In this document: positions 49,190 to 58,133 of the stretch, piece by piece | Layout: the number at the start of each line of letters is the position of its first letter | Position numbering within the stretch: the first letter of the stretch is position 1 | Assembly (NCBI RefSeq): GCF_000308575.1 | Contig: NZ_BAFZ01000061.1 | Coordinates: 62,001-126,000, forward strand | Source of the DNA: Nocardia exalbida NBRC 100660 | Lineage (GTDB): Bacteria > Actinomycetota > Actinomycetes > Mycobacteriales > Mycobacteriaceae | Length of the DNA stretch: 64,000 bases | Direction: 5' to 3' | Notes under the pieces: model-generated | Databases searched by the model: none | Told to the model about the DNA's origin: nothing | What the model saw: only the letters and a program-made list of their open reading frames with translations | Program-made: the position numbers and the translations under genes

Positions 49190-51487
49190 ATGGTGTGCGG
49201 TATGCCTTTCGCCGAATCCACCGCAACGCTCGACGCCATCCGGGTCCTCGGAGCCAGTGAGCACAATCTGCGCGACGTGTCGCTCGAGATCCCCAAGAAC
49301 AAGATCACCGTCTTCACCGGCGTCTCCGGCTCGGGCAAATCCTCGATCGTCTTCGACACCATCGCCGTTGAATCGCAGCGCCAGCTCTACGCCACGTTCC
49401 CCGCGTTCATCCTCAATTTCCTGCCCCGCTACGAACGCCCGCACGCCGAGGCCATCGAGAATCTCACCGCGCCGGTGATCATCGATCAGCAGCCGGTGGG
49501 CGGTGGCCCGCGATCCACGGTCGGCACCATGACCGACATCTTCTCGATGGTGCGGGCCATGTTCGCCCGATTCGGTTCGCCCTCGGCCGGATTCGTCTAC
49601 AACTACTCCTTCAATGTGCCGCAGGGCATGTGCCCGGACTGCGACGGTCTCGGGGTCACCGTGCGCGCCGACCCCGATCGGCTGCTCGACCGGACGAAGT
49701 CGCTGAACGAAGGCGCGATACTGCTGCCGGGGTACGGCGTGGGCAGCGGAGATTGGCAACTCTATGGCAAGTCCGGCCGCTTCGACCCGGACAAGAAGCT
49801 GACCGACTACACCGGCGAAGAACTCCACGACCTGCTCTACGGCACCGGCGGCAAGGTCGAGCTGACCTTCAGCAAAGGCACCTGGAAGGCGAATTACGAG
49901 GGTCTGGCCACGAAATTCACCCGGACCCGGTTGCAGCGCGACACCTCCACGCTGAGCGAGAAGACCCGCGAGCAGATGCGGCAATTCCTCACCGAGGGCG
50001 TCTGTCCGACCTGCGCGGGCGCCCGGCTGAACCAGGCGGCCCTGGCCACGAAGATCAACGGGCGCACCATCGCGGACTGGGCGCGCTTGCAGGTCACCGA
50101 TCTGATCGAGGTGCTCGACGAGATCACCGATCCGGCCGCCGTCGGCCTGGCCCGCGCCGTCCGCACCGGGCTGCGGCGGGTGGCCGACATCGGGCTGGGC
50201 TATCTGAGTCTGGACCGGCCGACCTCGACCCTCTCCGGCGGCGAAGGGCAGCGGCTGAAGATGATCAAGCATCTGTCCAGCACGCTGATCGGACTGACCT
50301 ACATCTTCGACGAACCCAGCGTCGGGCTGCATCCACGGGACGTGGGCCGGTTGAACGACCTGCTGAGAGCGCTGCGGGACAAGGGGAACACGGTGATCGT
50401 GGTGGAACACGATCCGGATGTCATCCAGATCGCCGACCATGTCGTCGATGTCGGGCCGCGCGCGGGCGTGCACGGCGGGCAAGTGGTGTTCCAGGGCAGT
50501 TTCGCCGACCTGCGGACCGCCGACACCCCGACCGGCGCCGGTCTGCGCAGGCCCTTCCGGGTGAAGGACTCCTTCCGCACGGGCAGCGGTGAGCTGCTCA
50601 TCGAGCGTGCGGCGGTGCACAATCTCAAGAACGTGACGGTCGGGATCCCGACCGGCGTCTTGACCTGCGTCACCGGCGTCGCGGGCTCGGGCAAGAGCAG
50701 CCTCATCCGGGACGTGTTCGTCAAGGAGTACCCCGAGGCGATCTTCGTGGACCAGTCGCCCATCGCGGCGTCGTCCCGGTCCACGCCCGCGACCTACCTC
50801 GGGTTGATGGACCCCATTCGCAAGCTGTTCGCCAAGGCGACGGGGGAGTCCGCGGGCCTGTTCAGCTTCAATTCGGCGGGCGCGTGCGAGCAGTGCGAGG
50901 GCCGCGGCGTGATCATCACCGAGATCGCCTACATGGACCCCGTGACCACCCACTGCGATGCCTGCGACGGACGGCGCTTCTCCGATGACGTGCTCGCCCT
51001 CACGCTGCGCGGCAAATCCATCGCCGACGTGCTGGAGATGTCGGCCGAGGAGGCGCTCGGATTCTTCGCCGAGAAGGCGCTGCACACCAAGCTGCGCACC
51101 ATGAACGAGGTGGGCCTGGACTATCTCAGCCTGGGGCAGGCGATGAGCACGCTCTCCGGCGGAGAGCGGCAGCGGATCAAATTGGCGACCCAGTTGCAGA
51201 ACACCGGCAGCGTCTACGTGCTCGACGAACCCACCACCGGGCTGCACATGTCCGATGTGGACACGCTGCTCGCGCTGATGGACGGTCTGGTCGAGCGCGG
51301 CAATACCGTCGTGGTGATCGAGCACAATCTCGACGTGGTCGCCCACGCGGACTGGGTGGTCGATCTCGGCCCGGATGGCGGCAAGAACGGCGGCGAGATC
51401 GTCTTCACCGGGACGCCCGCCGAGTTGCTCGCGCATCCGTCCTCGCTCACCGGCGAATACCTGCGCCGCTACAAGGCGGGTAGCTAG
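49190..51487 (+). CDS. UvrA-like tandem ABC ATPase (drug-resistance / UvrA paralogue type)
   Basis: 765 residues, against about 950-970 for housekeeping UvrA. Two ABC halves: GVSGSGKSSIVFDT with LSGGEGQRLKM, and GVAGSGKSSLIRDVF with LSGGERQRIKL; both Walker B regions are present (FDEPSVGLHPRD, LDEPTTGLHMSD). Zinc-type pairs CPDCDG, CPTCAG, CEQCEG and CDACDG are kept. The shortening is compatible with loss of the UvrB-interaction insert, as in UvrA2/DrrC-like proteins linked to tolerance of DNA-binding drugs. ATG 49190 has GGAG upstream; ATG 49202 is the alternative. It has no membrane segment. Confidence 0.87.
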   Translation: MVCGMPFAESTATLDAIRVLGASEHNLRDVSLEIPKNKITVFTGVSGSGKSSIVFDTIAVESQRQLYATFPAFILNFLPRYERPHAEAIENLTAPVIIDQQPVGGGPRSTVGTMTDIFSMVRAMFARFGSPSAGFVYNYSFNVPQGMCPDCDGLGVTVRADPDRLLDRTKSLNEGAILLPGYGVGSGDWQLYGKSGRFDPDKKLTDYTGEELHDLLYGTGGKVELTFSKGTWKANYEGLATKFTRTRLQRDTSTLSEKTREQMRQFLTEGVCPTCAGARLNQAALATKINGRTIADWARLQVTDLIEVLDEITDPAAVGLARAVRTGLRRVADIGLGYLSLDRPTSTLSGGEGQRLKMIKHLSSTLIGLTYIFDEPSVGLHPRDVGRLNDLLRALRDKGNTVIVVEHDPDVIQIADHVVDVGPRAGVHGGQVVFQGSFADLRTADTPTGAGLRRPFRVKDSFRTGSGELLIERAAVHNLKNVTVGIPTGVLTCVTGVAGSGKSSLIRDVFVKEYPEAIFVDQSPIAASSRSTPATYLGLMDPIRKLFAKATGESAGLFSFNSAGACEQCEGRGVIITEIAYMDPVTTHCDACDGRRFSDDVLALTLRGKSIADVLEMSAEEALGFFAEKALHTKLRTMNEVGLDYLSLGQAMSTLSGGERQRIKLATQLQNTGSVYVLDEPTTGLHMSDVDTLLALMDGLVERGNTVVVIEHNLDVVAHADWVVDLGPDGGKNGGEIVFTGTPAELLAHPSSLTGEYLRRYKAGS

Positions 51488-52341
51488 CCTGCGGGCTTCG
51501 GCACCGTGAACTGCTGAGTCCCGGTCACCCGCAACAGTTCCAGCGCCGAGGCCTCCCGGCTGCCGGCCGCCGCCGAGTAGACCACGACCGCCTGGTCGGT
51601 GTCCGGGACCATCAAGGTGTCGCAGTCCAGCCGCAGCGCGCCGAGATCCGGGTGTTCGATCGTCTTGGTCGCGCTGCGCCACTGCCCGGATCGCCGTGCG
51701 GTCCACAGTTGCTCGAAGCGTGGACTGCGGGAACGCAGTTCGGAGACCAAGCGCAGGAGGCCGGGATCGTCGGGATAGCGGGCGCGGGCGCTGCGCAGGC
51801 TGGCGACGGAGAACGACGCCGCGTTCTCGGCCTCTGCGGGCGTCATCGCGACCCGTCCCGGCTCGGTGCCGAGAAAGCGCTGCCAGATGATGTTGCGCTG
51901 GGCGGGCGGCCATGCGGAGAAATCACCGAGCAGCGCGGTCGCCATCGGATTCCAGGCCAGCACGTCGGCTTTGGCCGACAGCACCAGTGCGGGCAGATCC
52001 GCCATCCGGTCCAGCAGGCGCAAGACGCTCGGCCGCACCACCATGTCGATGCGGCCCTCCTGCGGAGGCGCCGCGCCCGCGAACTGGAACAGCAGTGTGC
52101 GGTCCTCGTCGTTGAGCCGCAGTGCGCGGGCGAGCGCGGCCAGCACGGCGGTGGACGGACGGGGACCGCGCCCTTGTTCCAAGCGCACCACATAGTCCAC
52201 GCTGACGCCGGCGAGCTGGGCGACCTCCTCGCGGCGCAACCCCCGCACCTGCCTACGGGCGCCCGCGGGCAATCCGACATCGCCCGGACACACTTGGTCG
52301 CGCGCCTGCCTGAGCAACGCGGCCAGTTCGGTTCGATCCAC
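51484..52341 (-). CDS. XRE-type regulator with MmyB-like ligand domain
   Basis: 285 residues. N-terminal HTH: GLRREEVAQLAGVSVDYVVR and LEQGRGPRPSTAVLAALARA, residues ~30-85. A C-terminal domain containing LSAKADVLAWNPMATALLGD is typical of the MmyB-like regulators, which are abundant in actinobacteria and often control an adjacent reductase. GTG 52341 is the first usable start in frame. Its stop codon and that of the convergent UvrA-like gene share the same CTAG. Confidence 0.87.
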   Translation of the reverse strand: MDRTELAALLRQARDQVCPGDVGLPAGARRQVRGLRREEVAQLAGVSVDYVVRLEQGRGPRPSTAVLAALARALRLNDEDRTLLFQFAGAAPPQEGRIDMVVRPSVLRLLDRMADLPALVLSAKADVLAWNPMATALLGDFSAWPPAQRNIIWQRFLGTEPGRVAMTPAEAENAASFSVASLRSARARYPDDPGLLRLVSELRSRSPRFEQLWTARRSGQWRSATKTIEHPDLGALRLDCDTLMVPDTDQAVVVYSAAAGSREASALELLRVTGTQQFTVPKPAG

Positions 52342-52558
52342 ATGTCGATCATGCCGCAGTCGGTGGTCGCCGGGGTAGGACCGCTGCTCCCGGGAGGTGG
52401 CAGCCCTGGTGGACCGGTGCCGCGGTTGCCTGCCGTAGTGGGGCGCTACCGGATTTCCGCGCTCGGTGCCCAGGGAGAACAGCGAGGGAGGTCGGCTGCG
52501 CGCGCATCGTCGGCCGTTCGGCACGGCTGCGGGCGCCGCCGGAGGGGTTGACGCCCCG

Positions 52559-53176
52559 CTAGGCGGTGACAGCGCCGAACTCCGTCGCGAGCCAGGCGGG
52601 GAACTCGGTGAGGTCGGTGAGGACCACATCCGCGCCCGCCGCCCGCAGTTCGTCGGCCGAGCACGGTCCGGTGCTGACGCCGACCGCGAAGACATCCGCG
52701 GCGCGCGCGCCGTTCATGTCGCCGACGTGGTCGCCGACGAAGAGATCCGCGCCCTGCTCGCGCAATGTCGCCGCCTTACCCGCCGACCAGAGATCGCCCG
52801 CGAGATGGTCGATGCGCCAACCCAGTTCGGCGATGTGCAGCTGTGCCAGCGGGGCATGCTTGCCGGTGACCACGAGTACCCGGCCGTTGCGGGCCTCGAC
52901 GGCGGCCAGCGCGGACTGCGCGCCGGGCATCGGGGGGATGGTCGACACGAGCGTCGGATACAGCGCCCGGTAGCGGGTCACCAGCGCTGGGACGAGTTCC
53001 TCCGGCGCGCCCGCCTCGACGAGCAGGGTGGCCAGCGGTGGGCCGAGCCGATCGGCGAACGTCGTCCCGCACAGCGGCAGGCCGAACTCCGCGCCGAGCA
53101 GGTCGATGGCCCGCGCGACGCCGGGCCGCGAGTCGATCAGCGTCATGTCGAGGTCGAAGCCCACGGTCCAGGTCAC
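52559..53176 (-). CDS. HAD-superfamily phosphatase
   Basis: 205 residues. HAD motif I is VGFDLDMTLIDS near residue 5 (nucleophile and acid/base Asp). Motif II is VLVVTGKH, with the conserved Thr, and motif IV is FVGDHVGDMNGA. The cap is small and helical, like phosphoglycolate phosphatase-type enzymes. The substrate is unknown. It is too far from the cbb operon to be assigned to photorespiratory salvage. GTG 53176 starts the protein directly before motif I. Confidence 0.83.
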   Translation of the reverse strand: MTWTVGFDLDMTLIDSRPGVARAIDLLGAEFGLPLCGTTFADRLGPPLATLLVEAGAPEELVPALVTRYRALYPTLVSTIPPMPGAQSALAAVEARNGRVLVVTGKHAPLAQLHIAELGWRIDHLAGDLWSAGKAATLREQGADLFVGDHVGDMNGARAADVFAVGVSTGPCSADELRAAGADVVLTDLTEFPAWLATEFGAVTA

Positions 53177-53220
53177 TTGATCGACCCTAATCGCCCCCGT
53201 GGCGGTGTGCCGGTCGGGCT

Positions 53221-53235
53221 GTTGTGATTCACAAC
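53221..53235. promoter_or_regulatory. 15-bp palindrome upstream of the HAD gene
   Basis: GTTGTGA-T-TCACAAC is a perfect 7-bp inverted repeat, 45 bp before the HAD start on the opposite strand. It resembles a GntR- or TetR-type operator in form. The protein that binds it is not identifiable here. Confidence 0.45.
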
Positions 53236-53447
53236 TCCGCCGCGCGCGGGTCTGTGGGCGGTGCGGCTGTCCGAACGGTGTGGTGGTGCTGCCGTGCTTC
53301 ACGTGGAACCACCGTTGCACACGATGTCACGTAACCGGATGTGCGACCGCGTATTTCGGCATCCGACGCGAACCTGCGTCAGGTGCGGGCCGGTGGTGAG
53401 CTCGGCGTAGCCGCTGCTCGGGCTGATCTCCATGCGATCTATCCCGC

Positions 53448-53705
53448 TCAGGGGCCGATCCGCTCGGTTGTATAGCGGAACAGGACATCGGTGTCGCGGC
53501 AGACGATGCACACCGGCAGCTTGTGCGGGCCGGTGGTGGGGCCGACCAACGCCGCCTCCGGATCGGCGCCCAGCGTGGTCGCGACGGTGAGCCAGAGCAG
53601 GCTTTGCACCGTGGACCCGAACAGTGCGGGATCGATCTCGACATCGAATCCGAGCGCCCGGCACGACGCCGTTCCTCCATCCGCACGGGCGGAGTCAGGC
53701 CCCAA
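53448..53705 (-). CDS. hypothetical small protein or gene remnant
   Basis: An 85-codon frame downstream of the permease, overlapping its end by 11 bp and beginning only at TTG. The middle (VEIDPALFGSTVQSLLWLTV) and the cysteine-containing end (KLPVCIVCRDTDVLFRYTTE) look protein-like rather than random. No homologue is recognised, and no good start or Shine-Dalgarno is present. It may be the C-terminal remnant of a larger gene. Confidence 0.3.
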   Translation of the reverse strand: MGPDSARADGGTASCRALGFDVEIDPALFGSTVQSLLWLTVATTLGADPEAALVGPTTGPHKLPVCIVCRDTDVLFRYTTERIGP

Positions 53706-55116
53706 CCTGTGGGCCGGCGGCGGGGCGTGGCTCGGCGAGTGTGGAGCGCTTGCGTCCGTATCCGAGGTAGACCGCGATGCCGACCAGGACCCACACGCCG
53801 AACCGCACCCAGGTCAGCACCTCGAGGGTGGTCGCGAGCAGGACGCAGCCGAACAGCGCGAGCAACGGAACCACCGGCACCAGCGGGGTGCGGAACGGGC
53901 GCTCGCGCTCGGGCTCCGCCCGGCGCAGCACCAGCACGCCCACGCACACCACCGCGAACGCCGACAGCGCGCCGATGTTCACCAGTTCGACCACGATGTC
54001 GATCGGCAGCAGTCCCGCGATGACCGCGCCCAGCACGCCCAGCAGCAGCGTCAGCCGTACCGGCGTGGACCGCTTCCCGGTGGCCGCGAGGCGGTAGGGC
54101 AGCAGCCGGTCGCGGCACATCGCGAACATCAATCGCACCTGCGCGTAGACGATCAGCAGCAGGCCCTTGGTCAGCGCGATGATCGAGGCGATCACGATGA
54201 CGTCGCCGATCCATCCGATCCGCACCGCGCCGAACGCGGTGGCGATCGGCGCGCCGTTGTTCAGCGTGGCGAACGGCACCATACCGGTGAGCACGGCGCT
54301 GACCAGCGCGTAGAGCACAGTGGCGATGAGTACCGTGCCGATGATGGCGAACGGTACGTCGCGGCGTGGGTCGCGGGCCTCCTCCGCCGACGCGGCGACC
54401 ACGTCGAAGCCGAGGAAGGCGAAGAACGCGATCGCCGCGCCGCCGATGATGCCCCCGACGCCGAACGGCGCGAACGGGGTCCAGTTGTCCACGCTCGCGT
54501 GCGGGGCGCCGACGGCGACCACCAGCACGAGCACGCCGATGGTCACCCCGACCAGCGCCTTGGTGATGCGCGCGGTGAACGTCACCTCGCCGACCAGCAC
54601 CGCGACGACGGCGGCGACGATCAGGATGGCGGGCAGGTTCACCACGCCGCCTTCGGCGGGCCCCGCGACGAGTGCGTGCGGGATGGTGATGCCGAACAGG
54701 GAGTCCAGCGCGGAGACCGTGGTCCCGGACCAGCCGATCGCCACCGCGGCGCCCGCGATGACGAACTCCAATAGCAGGTTCCAGCCGACCAGGAACGCCG
54801 GTGCTTCGCCGAGGGTCGCGTAGGTGTAGGTGTACGCGCTGCCGGAGACCGGCACCATCGCCGCGAGTTCGCTGTAGCACAGCGCCACCAGTGCGCACAC
54901 CGCTCCGGCCAACACGAACGACAGCACGATGGCGGGGCCGGCCTTCTCCGCGGCGGCGACGCCGGTGATGACGAAGATGCCCGCGCCGACGATGGTGCCG
55001 ACGCCCATGGCGGTGAGATCGAGTCGGCCGAGCCTGCGCGCGAGCGTGGGAGCGCCCGCCTCGGTCGTGGTGTCGGGCAGTCGGCGGCGCCATCGCCGGG
55101 CGGATGCGGTGGTCAT
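53695..55116 (-). CDS. amino acid permease, APC family
   Basis: 473 residues with about 12 hydrophobic helices. GVGTIVGAGIFVITGVAA near residue 38 is the helix 1 substrate motif, and YSELAAMVPVSGSAYTYTYA and FFAFLGFDVVAASAEEARDP are typical of the cationic amino acid transporter branch. It imports amino acids with proton symport or by exchange. The N-terminal ~25 residues are polar and cytoplasmic. The exact substrate is unknown. Confidence 0.9.
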   Translation of the reverse strand: MTTASARRWRRRLPDTTTEAGAPTLARRLGRLDLTAMGVGTIVGAGIFVITGVAAAEKAGPAIVLSFVLAGAVCALVALCYSELAAMVPVSGSAYTYTYATLGEAPAFLVGWNLLLEFVIAGAAVAIGWSGTTVSALDSLFGITIPHALVAGPAEGGVVNLPAILIVAAVVAVLVGEVTFTARITKALVGVTIGVLVLVVAVGAPHASVDNWTPFAPFGVGGIIGGAAIAFFAFLGFDVVAASAEEARDPRRDVPFAIIGTVLIATVLYALVSAVLTGMVPFATLNNGAPIATAFGAVRIGWIGDVIVIASIIALTKGLLLIVYAQVRLMFAMCRDRLLPYRLAATGKRSTPVRLTLLLGVLGAVIAGLLPIDIVVELVNIGALSAFAVVCVGVLVLRRAEPERERPFRTPLVPVVPLLALFGCVLLATTLEVLTWVRFGVWVLVGIAVYLGYGRKRSTLAEPRPAAGPQVGA

Positions 55117-55217
55117 GACTCCCTTACGAGAACGGTCCGTCGGTCACGGCCGGTGTGCCGAACCGATAACCCATTCTCGCCGCGCGGTCCCGCCTGGGAA
55201 TAACTGGGGTGTTGCGC

Positions 55218-56363
55218 TCAGCTGCCGGAGGAGGCGGCGAAGGGCGTGGCGACGGCGACGCGGGCGGTGCGGTGCGGATGCCGCCACAAGCCCTCGCGTT
55301 CCAGGATCGGGAGCACGCCTTCGCCGAACCAGTACGCCTCCTCCAGGTGGGGGTAGCCGGAGAGGATGAAGTGGTTGATGCCGAGCCGCGCGTATTCGGC
55401 CAGCCGATCGGCCACTTCGGCGTGTGAACCGACCAGGGCGGTGCCCGCACCGCCGCGGACCAGGCCGACTCCCGCCCAGAGGTTGGGCGCGATCTCCAGC
55501 CGCTCGGTGCTGCCGCCGTGCAGTTGCGACATGCGCCGCTGACCCTCGGATTCGCTGCGCGCCAGATTGGCCTGCACCCGCTCGATGTCGGCGGGGTCGA
55601 TGCCTGCCAGCAGCCGGTCGGCCTCGGCCCACGCCTGCTCGGAGGTGTCGCGGCTGATCACGTGGACGCGCAGGCCGTAGTCCAGGACGCGTCCGTGATC
55701 CACCGCCAGACCGCGGATCCACTCCAGCTTCCTGCGCACCGCGGGCAGCGGCTCGCCCCAGGTCAGATAGGCGTCGCTGTAACGGGCCGCGATCGGGCCC
55801 GCCGGTTCGGAGGAACCGCCGAAGAACACCGGCGGCACCGGATCGGGCCGGTTGCTCAGCAACGCCTGGTGGACCCGGATGTGTTCGCCGTCGAACGTCA
55901 CGGGCTCGGTGGAGGACCACAGTTCCCGCACCACGTGCAGGAATTCGCCGGTGCGGGCGTAGCGCTGGGTCTTGTCCAGGAAGTCGCCGTAGGCCCGCTG
56001 CTCGTGTGGCTCGCCGCCGGTCACCACGTTGAGCAGCAGCCTGCCCCGGGAGTGCCGCTGGAAGGTGGCCGCCATCTGCGCCGCGAGCGTCGGGCTGACC
56101 AGGCCGGGGCGGAAGGCCACCAGGAATTTCAATGTCTCGGTGGTGTCGACCATCATCGCGGTGGTCAGCCAGGCGTCCTCGCACCACGCGCCGGTGGGGG
56201 TGAGCACGGCCTCGAAGCCGTTGGCCTCGGCGGCGGCGCCGATCTGGTTCAGATACCGCAGGTCGGCAGGGCGGTCACCGGACATGAAAGTGCCGTGCCC
56301 GCCCGCGACCAGTCCACGGGAATCGCCGTAGGTGGGGAGGAACCAGTGGAACGACAGACTCAT
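55218..56363 (-). CDS. FMNH2-dependent alkanesulfonate monooxygenase-like protein (SsuD type)
   Basis: 381 residues, the same length as E. coli SsuD. LLM-fold flavoenzyme: FHWFLPTYGDSRG at the start, LLNVVTGGEPHEQRAYGDF, and the SRDTSEQAWAEADRLL segment of the SsuD group. It would release sulfite from organosulfonates. No flavin reductase or ABC transporter adjoins, so the sulfur role is inferred. ATG 56363 has GGAAGGAAG upstream. The same frame stays open 53 codons further upstream and contains a leader-like RARHLDL motif. Confidence 0.83.
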   Translation of the reverse strand: MSLSFHWFLPTYGDSRGLVAGGHGTFMSGDRPADLRYLNQIGAAAEANGFEAVLTPTGAWCEDAWLTTAMMVDTTETLKFLVAFRPGLVSPTLAAQMAATFQRHSRGRLLLNVVTGGEPHEQRAYGDFLDKTQRYARTGEFLHVVRELWSSTEPVTFDGEHIRVHQALLSNRPDPVPPVFFGGSSEPAGPIAARYSDAYLTWGEPLPAVRRKLEWIRGLAVDHGRVLDYGLRVHVISRDTSEQAWAEADRLLAGIDPADIERVQANLARSESEGQRRMSQLHGGSTERLEIAPNLWAGVGLVRGGAGTALVGSHAEVADRLAEYARLGINHFILSGYPHLEEAYWFGEGVLPILEREGLWRHPHRTARVAVATPFAASSGS

Positions 56364-56517
56364 GTGAGCCAACTTCCTTCCGGAGATCGCGGCCGAGCCG
56401 GTAGCGGGCAGATCGAGGTGGCGCGCCCGGGGGCGCGCCAGTGATCCATGCTGGGCGCTCGCCCGGCTCGGGTCACGGTTTGGAACCAGCCCGGTTTTAA
56501 TCGCGGTGTCCGCGCGT

Positions 56518-56532
56518 GTCACGATTCGTGAC
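56518..56532. promoter_or_regulatory. 15-bp palindrome in the SsuD-like / monooxygenase divergent gap
   Basis: GTCACGA-T-TCGTGAC is a perfect inverted repeat, 86 bp before the Baeyer-Villiger monooxygenase start and 155 bp before the SsuD-like start. It is followed by two ACGTAA copies and a possible -10 TAATCT. It is a likely regulator site. The adjacent TetR gene is a candidate, but that gene has its own distinct palindrome. Confidence 0.45.
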
Positions 56533-56617
56533 TAGACGTAACCACGGATAACACGTAATCTGGCCTCAGCACGCACCCTCGGGTGTGCGAGGCGGAGCGG
56601 ACGAAACGAGTACCTCA

Positions 56618-58126
56618 ATGACGCGGCATGTCGACGTATTGATCATCGGCGCTGGGCTGTCCGGAATCGGCATGGCCTGCCATCTCACCAGGGAGCGGAC
56701 CGGACGCAGTTACGCGATCCTGGAGCGCCGGACGGCCATCGGCGGCACGTGGGACCTGTTCCGTTATCCGGGCATTCGCTCCGATTCCGACATGTACACC
56801 TTCGGCTACGGCTTCCGTCCGTGGAACGGCACCAAGGTGCTCGCCGACGGTCCGCACATCCGGCAGTACATCGAGGAGACCGCCGCCGAGTACGGCGTCA
56901 CCGAGCACATCCGGTTCGGGCGCAAGGTGACCACGGCGCGCTGGTCCGGTGAGACGGCCACCTGGACGGTCGAGGCGCTCGATGAGCGGACCGGCGAGAC
57001 CGAGGTCTTCACCAGTAACTTCCTGGTCGGCTGCACCGGCTACTACGACTACGACAACGGCTACCGCCCTTCGTTCCCCGGCGAGGAGAACTTCGGCGGG
57101 CAGATCGTGCACCCGCAGCACTGGCCCGAAGATCTCGACTACACCGGCAAGCGGGTCGTGGTGATCGGCTCCGGCGCCACGGCGATCACCCTGATCCCGG
57201 CTATGAGCGACGCGGCCGCGCACGTCACCATGTTGCAGCGCTCACCGACCTACATCACCGCGCTGCCCGCCGACGACCCGGTCGCGGTGGGGATGAAAGC
57301 CGCCAAGGTGCCCGAGAAGCTCGCCTACCGGATCGGGCGGGCGCGCAACATCGCCTTGCAGCGCGCGAGCTTCCAACTCTCCCGCACCAACCCGGAGGCG
57401 GCCAAGAAGCTGCTGCTGGCCGCCGTGCGGATGCAGGTCGGATCGGGTATCGACATGCGGCATTTCACCCCGAGCTACAACCCGTGGGACCAGCGGCTGT
57501 GCGTGGTGCCCAACGGCGACCTGTTCAAGGTGCTGCGCAGCGGTAAGGCGTCCATCGTGACCGACCGCATCGAGACCTTCACCGAGACCGGCATCCGCCT
57601 GGCCTCCGGCGAGGAACTGCCCGCCGACCTGGTGATCAGCGCCACCGGCCTGAGCGTGCAGATGCTGGGCGGCATGAGCCTGGAGGTCGACGGTGAGCCG
57701 GTGGTCACCCGTGACCGGGTGGTCTACAAGGGCGCCATGCTCGACGGCGTGCCGAACGCGGTGATGGTGCTCGGCTACACCAATGCGTCCTGGACGCTGA
57801 AGGCGGACCTGGCCGCCGAGTACTTCTGCCGCGTGCTCAACCACATGAAGGCCAATGGTTTCACCCGGGTCGAGGCCGTGGCCGCCGATGGCGATCGGGG
57901 TGCCGATTCGGTGATGGGCGGCGCGCTGACCTCCGGCTACATCCAGCGCGGCGACGCGGTGATGCCGCGCCAGGGCACCAACGGTCCGTGGCAGGTGATC
58001 AACAACTATTTCCGCGACCGCAAGCTGCTGCGCAAGGGCGCGCTCGAGGACGGGGTGCTGACCTTCGACCGGGCCGAGCAGACGCCGACCGCCGCGCGTC
58101 CGCTGGAAGGCACGCGCAGCGCCTGA
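56618..58126 (+). CDS. flavin-containing Baeyer-Villiger-type monooxygenase (EthA-like)
   Basis: 502 residues. FAD motif LIIGAGLSGIGMACHL near residue 8, monooxygenase fingerprint FGGQIVHPQHWPEDL near residue 160, and NADPH motif VVVIGSGATAITLIPAM. The order and the HPQHWP form match the EthA branch, which inserts oxygen next to ketones and can activate thioamide drugs in mycobacteria. It is followed by a convergent TetR gene, reminiscent of ethA-ethR although not divergent. The substrate is unknown. Confidence 0.87.
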   Translation: MTRHVDVLIIGAGLSGIGMACHLTRERTGRSYAILERRTAIGGTWDLFRYPGIRSDSDMYTFGYGFRPWNGTKVLADGPHIRQYIEETAAEYGVTEHIRFGRKVTTARWSGETATWTVEALDERTGETEVFTSNFLVGCTGYYDYDNGYRPSFPGEENFGGQIVHPQHWPEDLDYTGKRVVVIGSGATAITLIPAMSDAAAHVTMLQRSPTYITALPADDPVAVGMKAAKVPEKLAYRIGRARNIALQRASFQLSRTNPEAAKKLLLAAVRMQVGSGIDMRHFTPSYNPWDQRLCVVPNGDLFKVLRSGKASIVTDRIETFTETGIRLASGEELPADLVISATGLSVQMLGGMSLEVDGEPVVTRDRVVYKGAMLDGVPNAVMVLGYTNASWTLKADLAAEYFCRVLNHMKANGFTRVEAVAADGDRGADSVMGGALTSGYIQRGDAVMPRQGTNGPWQVINNYFRDRKLLRKGALEDGVLTFDRAEQTPTAARPLEGTRSA

Positions 58127-58133
58127 GCGCCGC

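Noticed and set aside
52559..53176. Assigning the HAD enzyme as CbbZ phosphoglycolate phosphatase of the Calvin cycle
   Set aside because: It lies 27 kb from the cbb operon, and its motifs are general to the superfamily.
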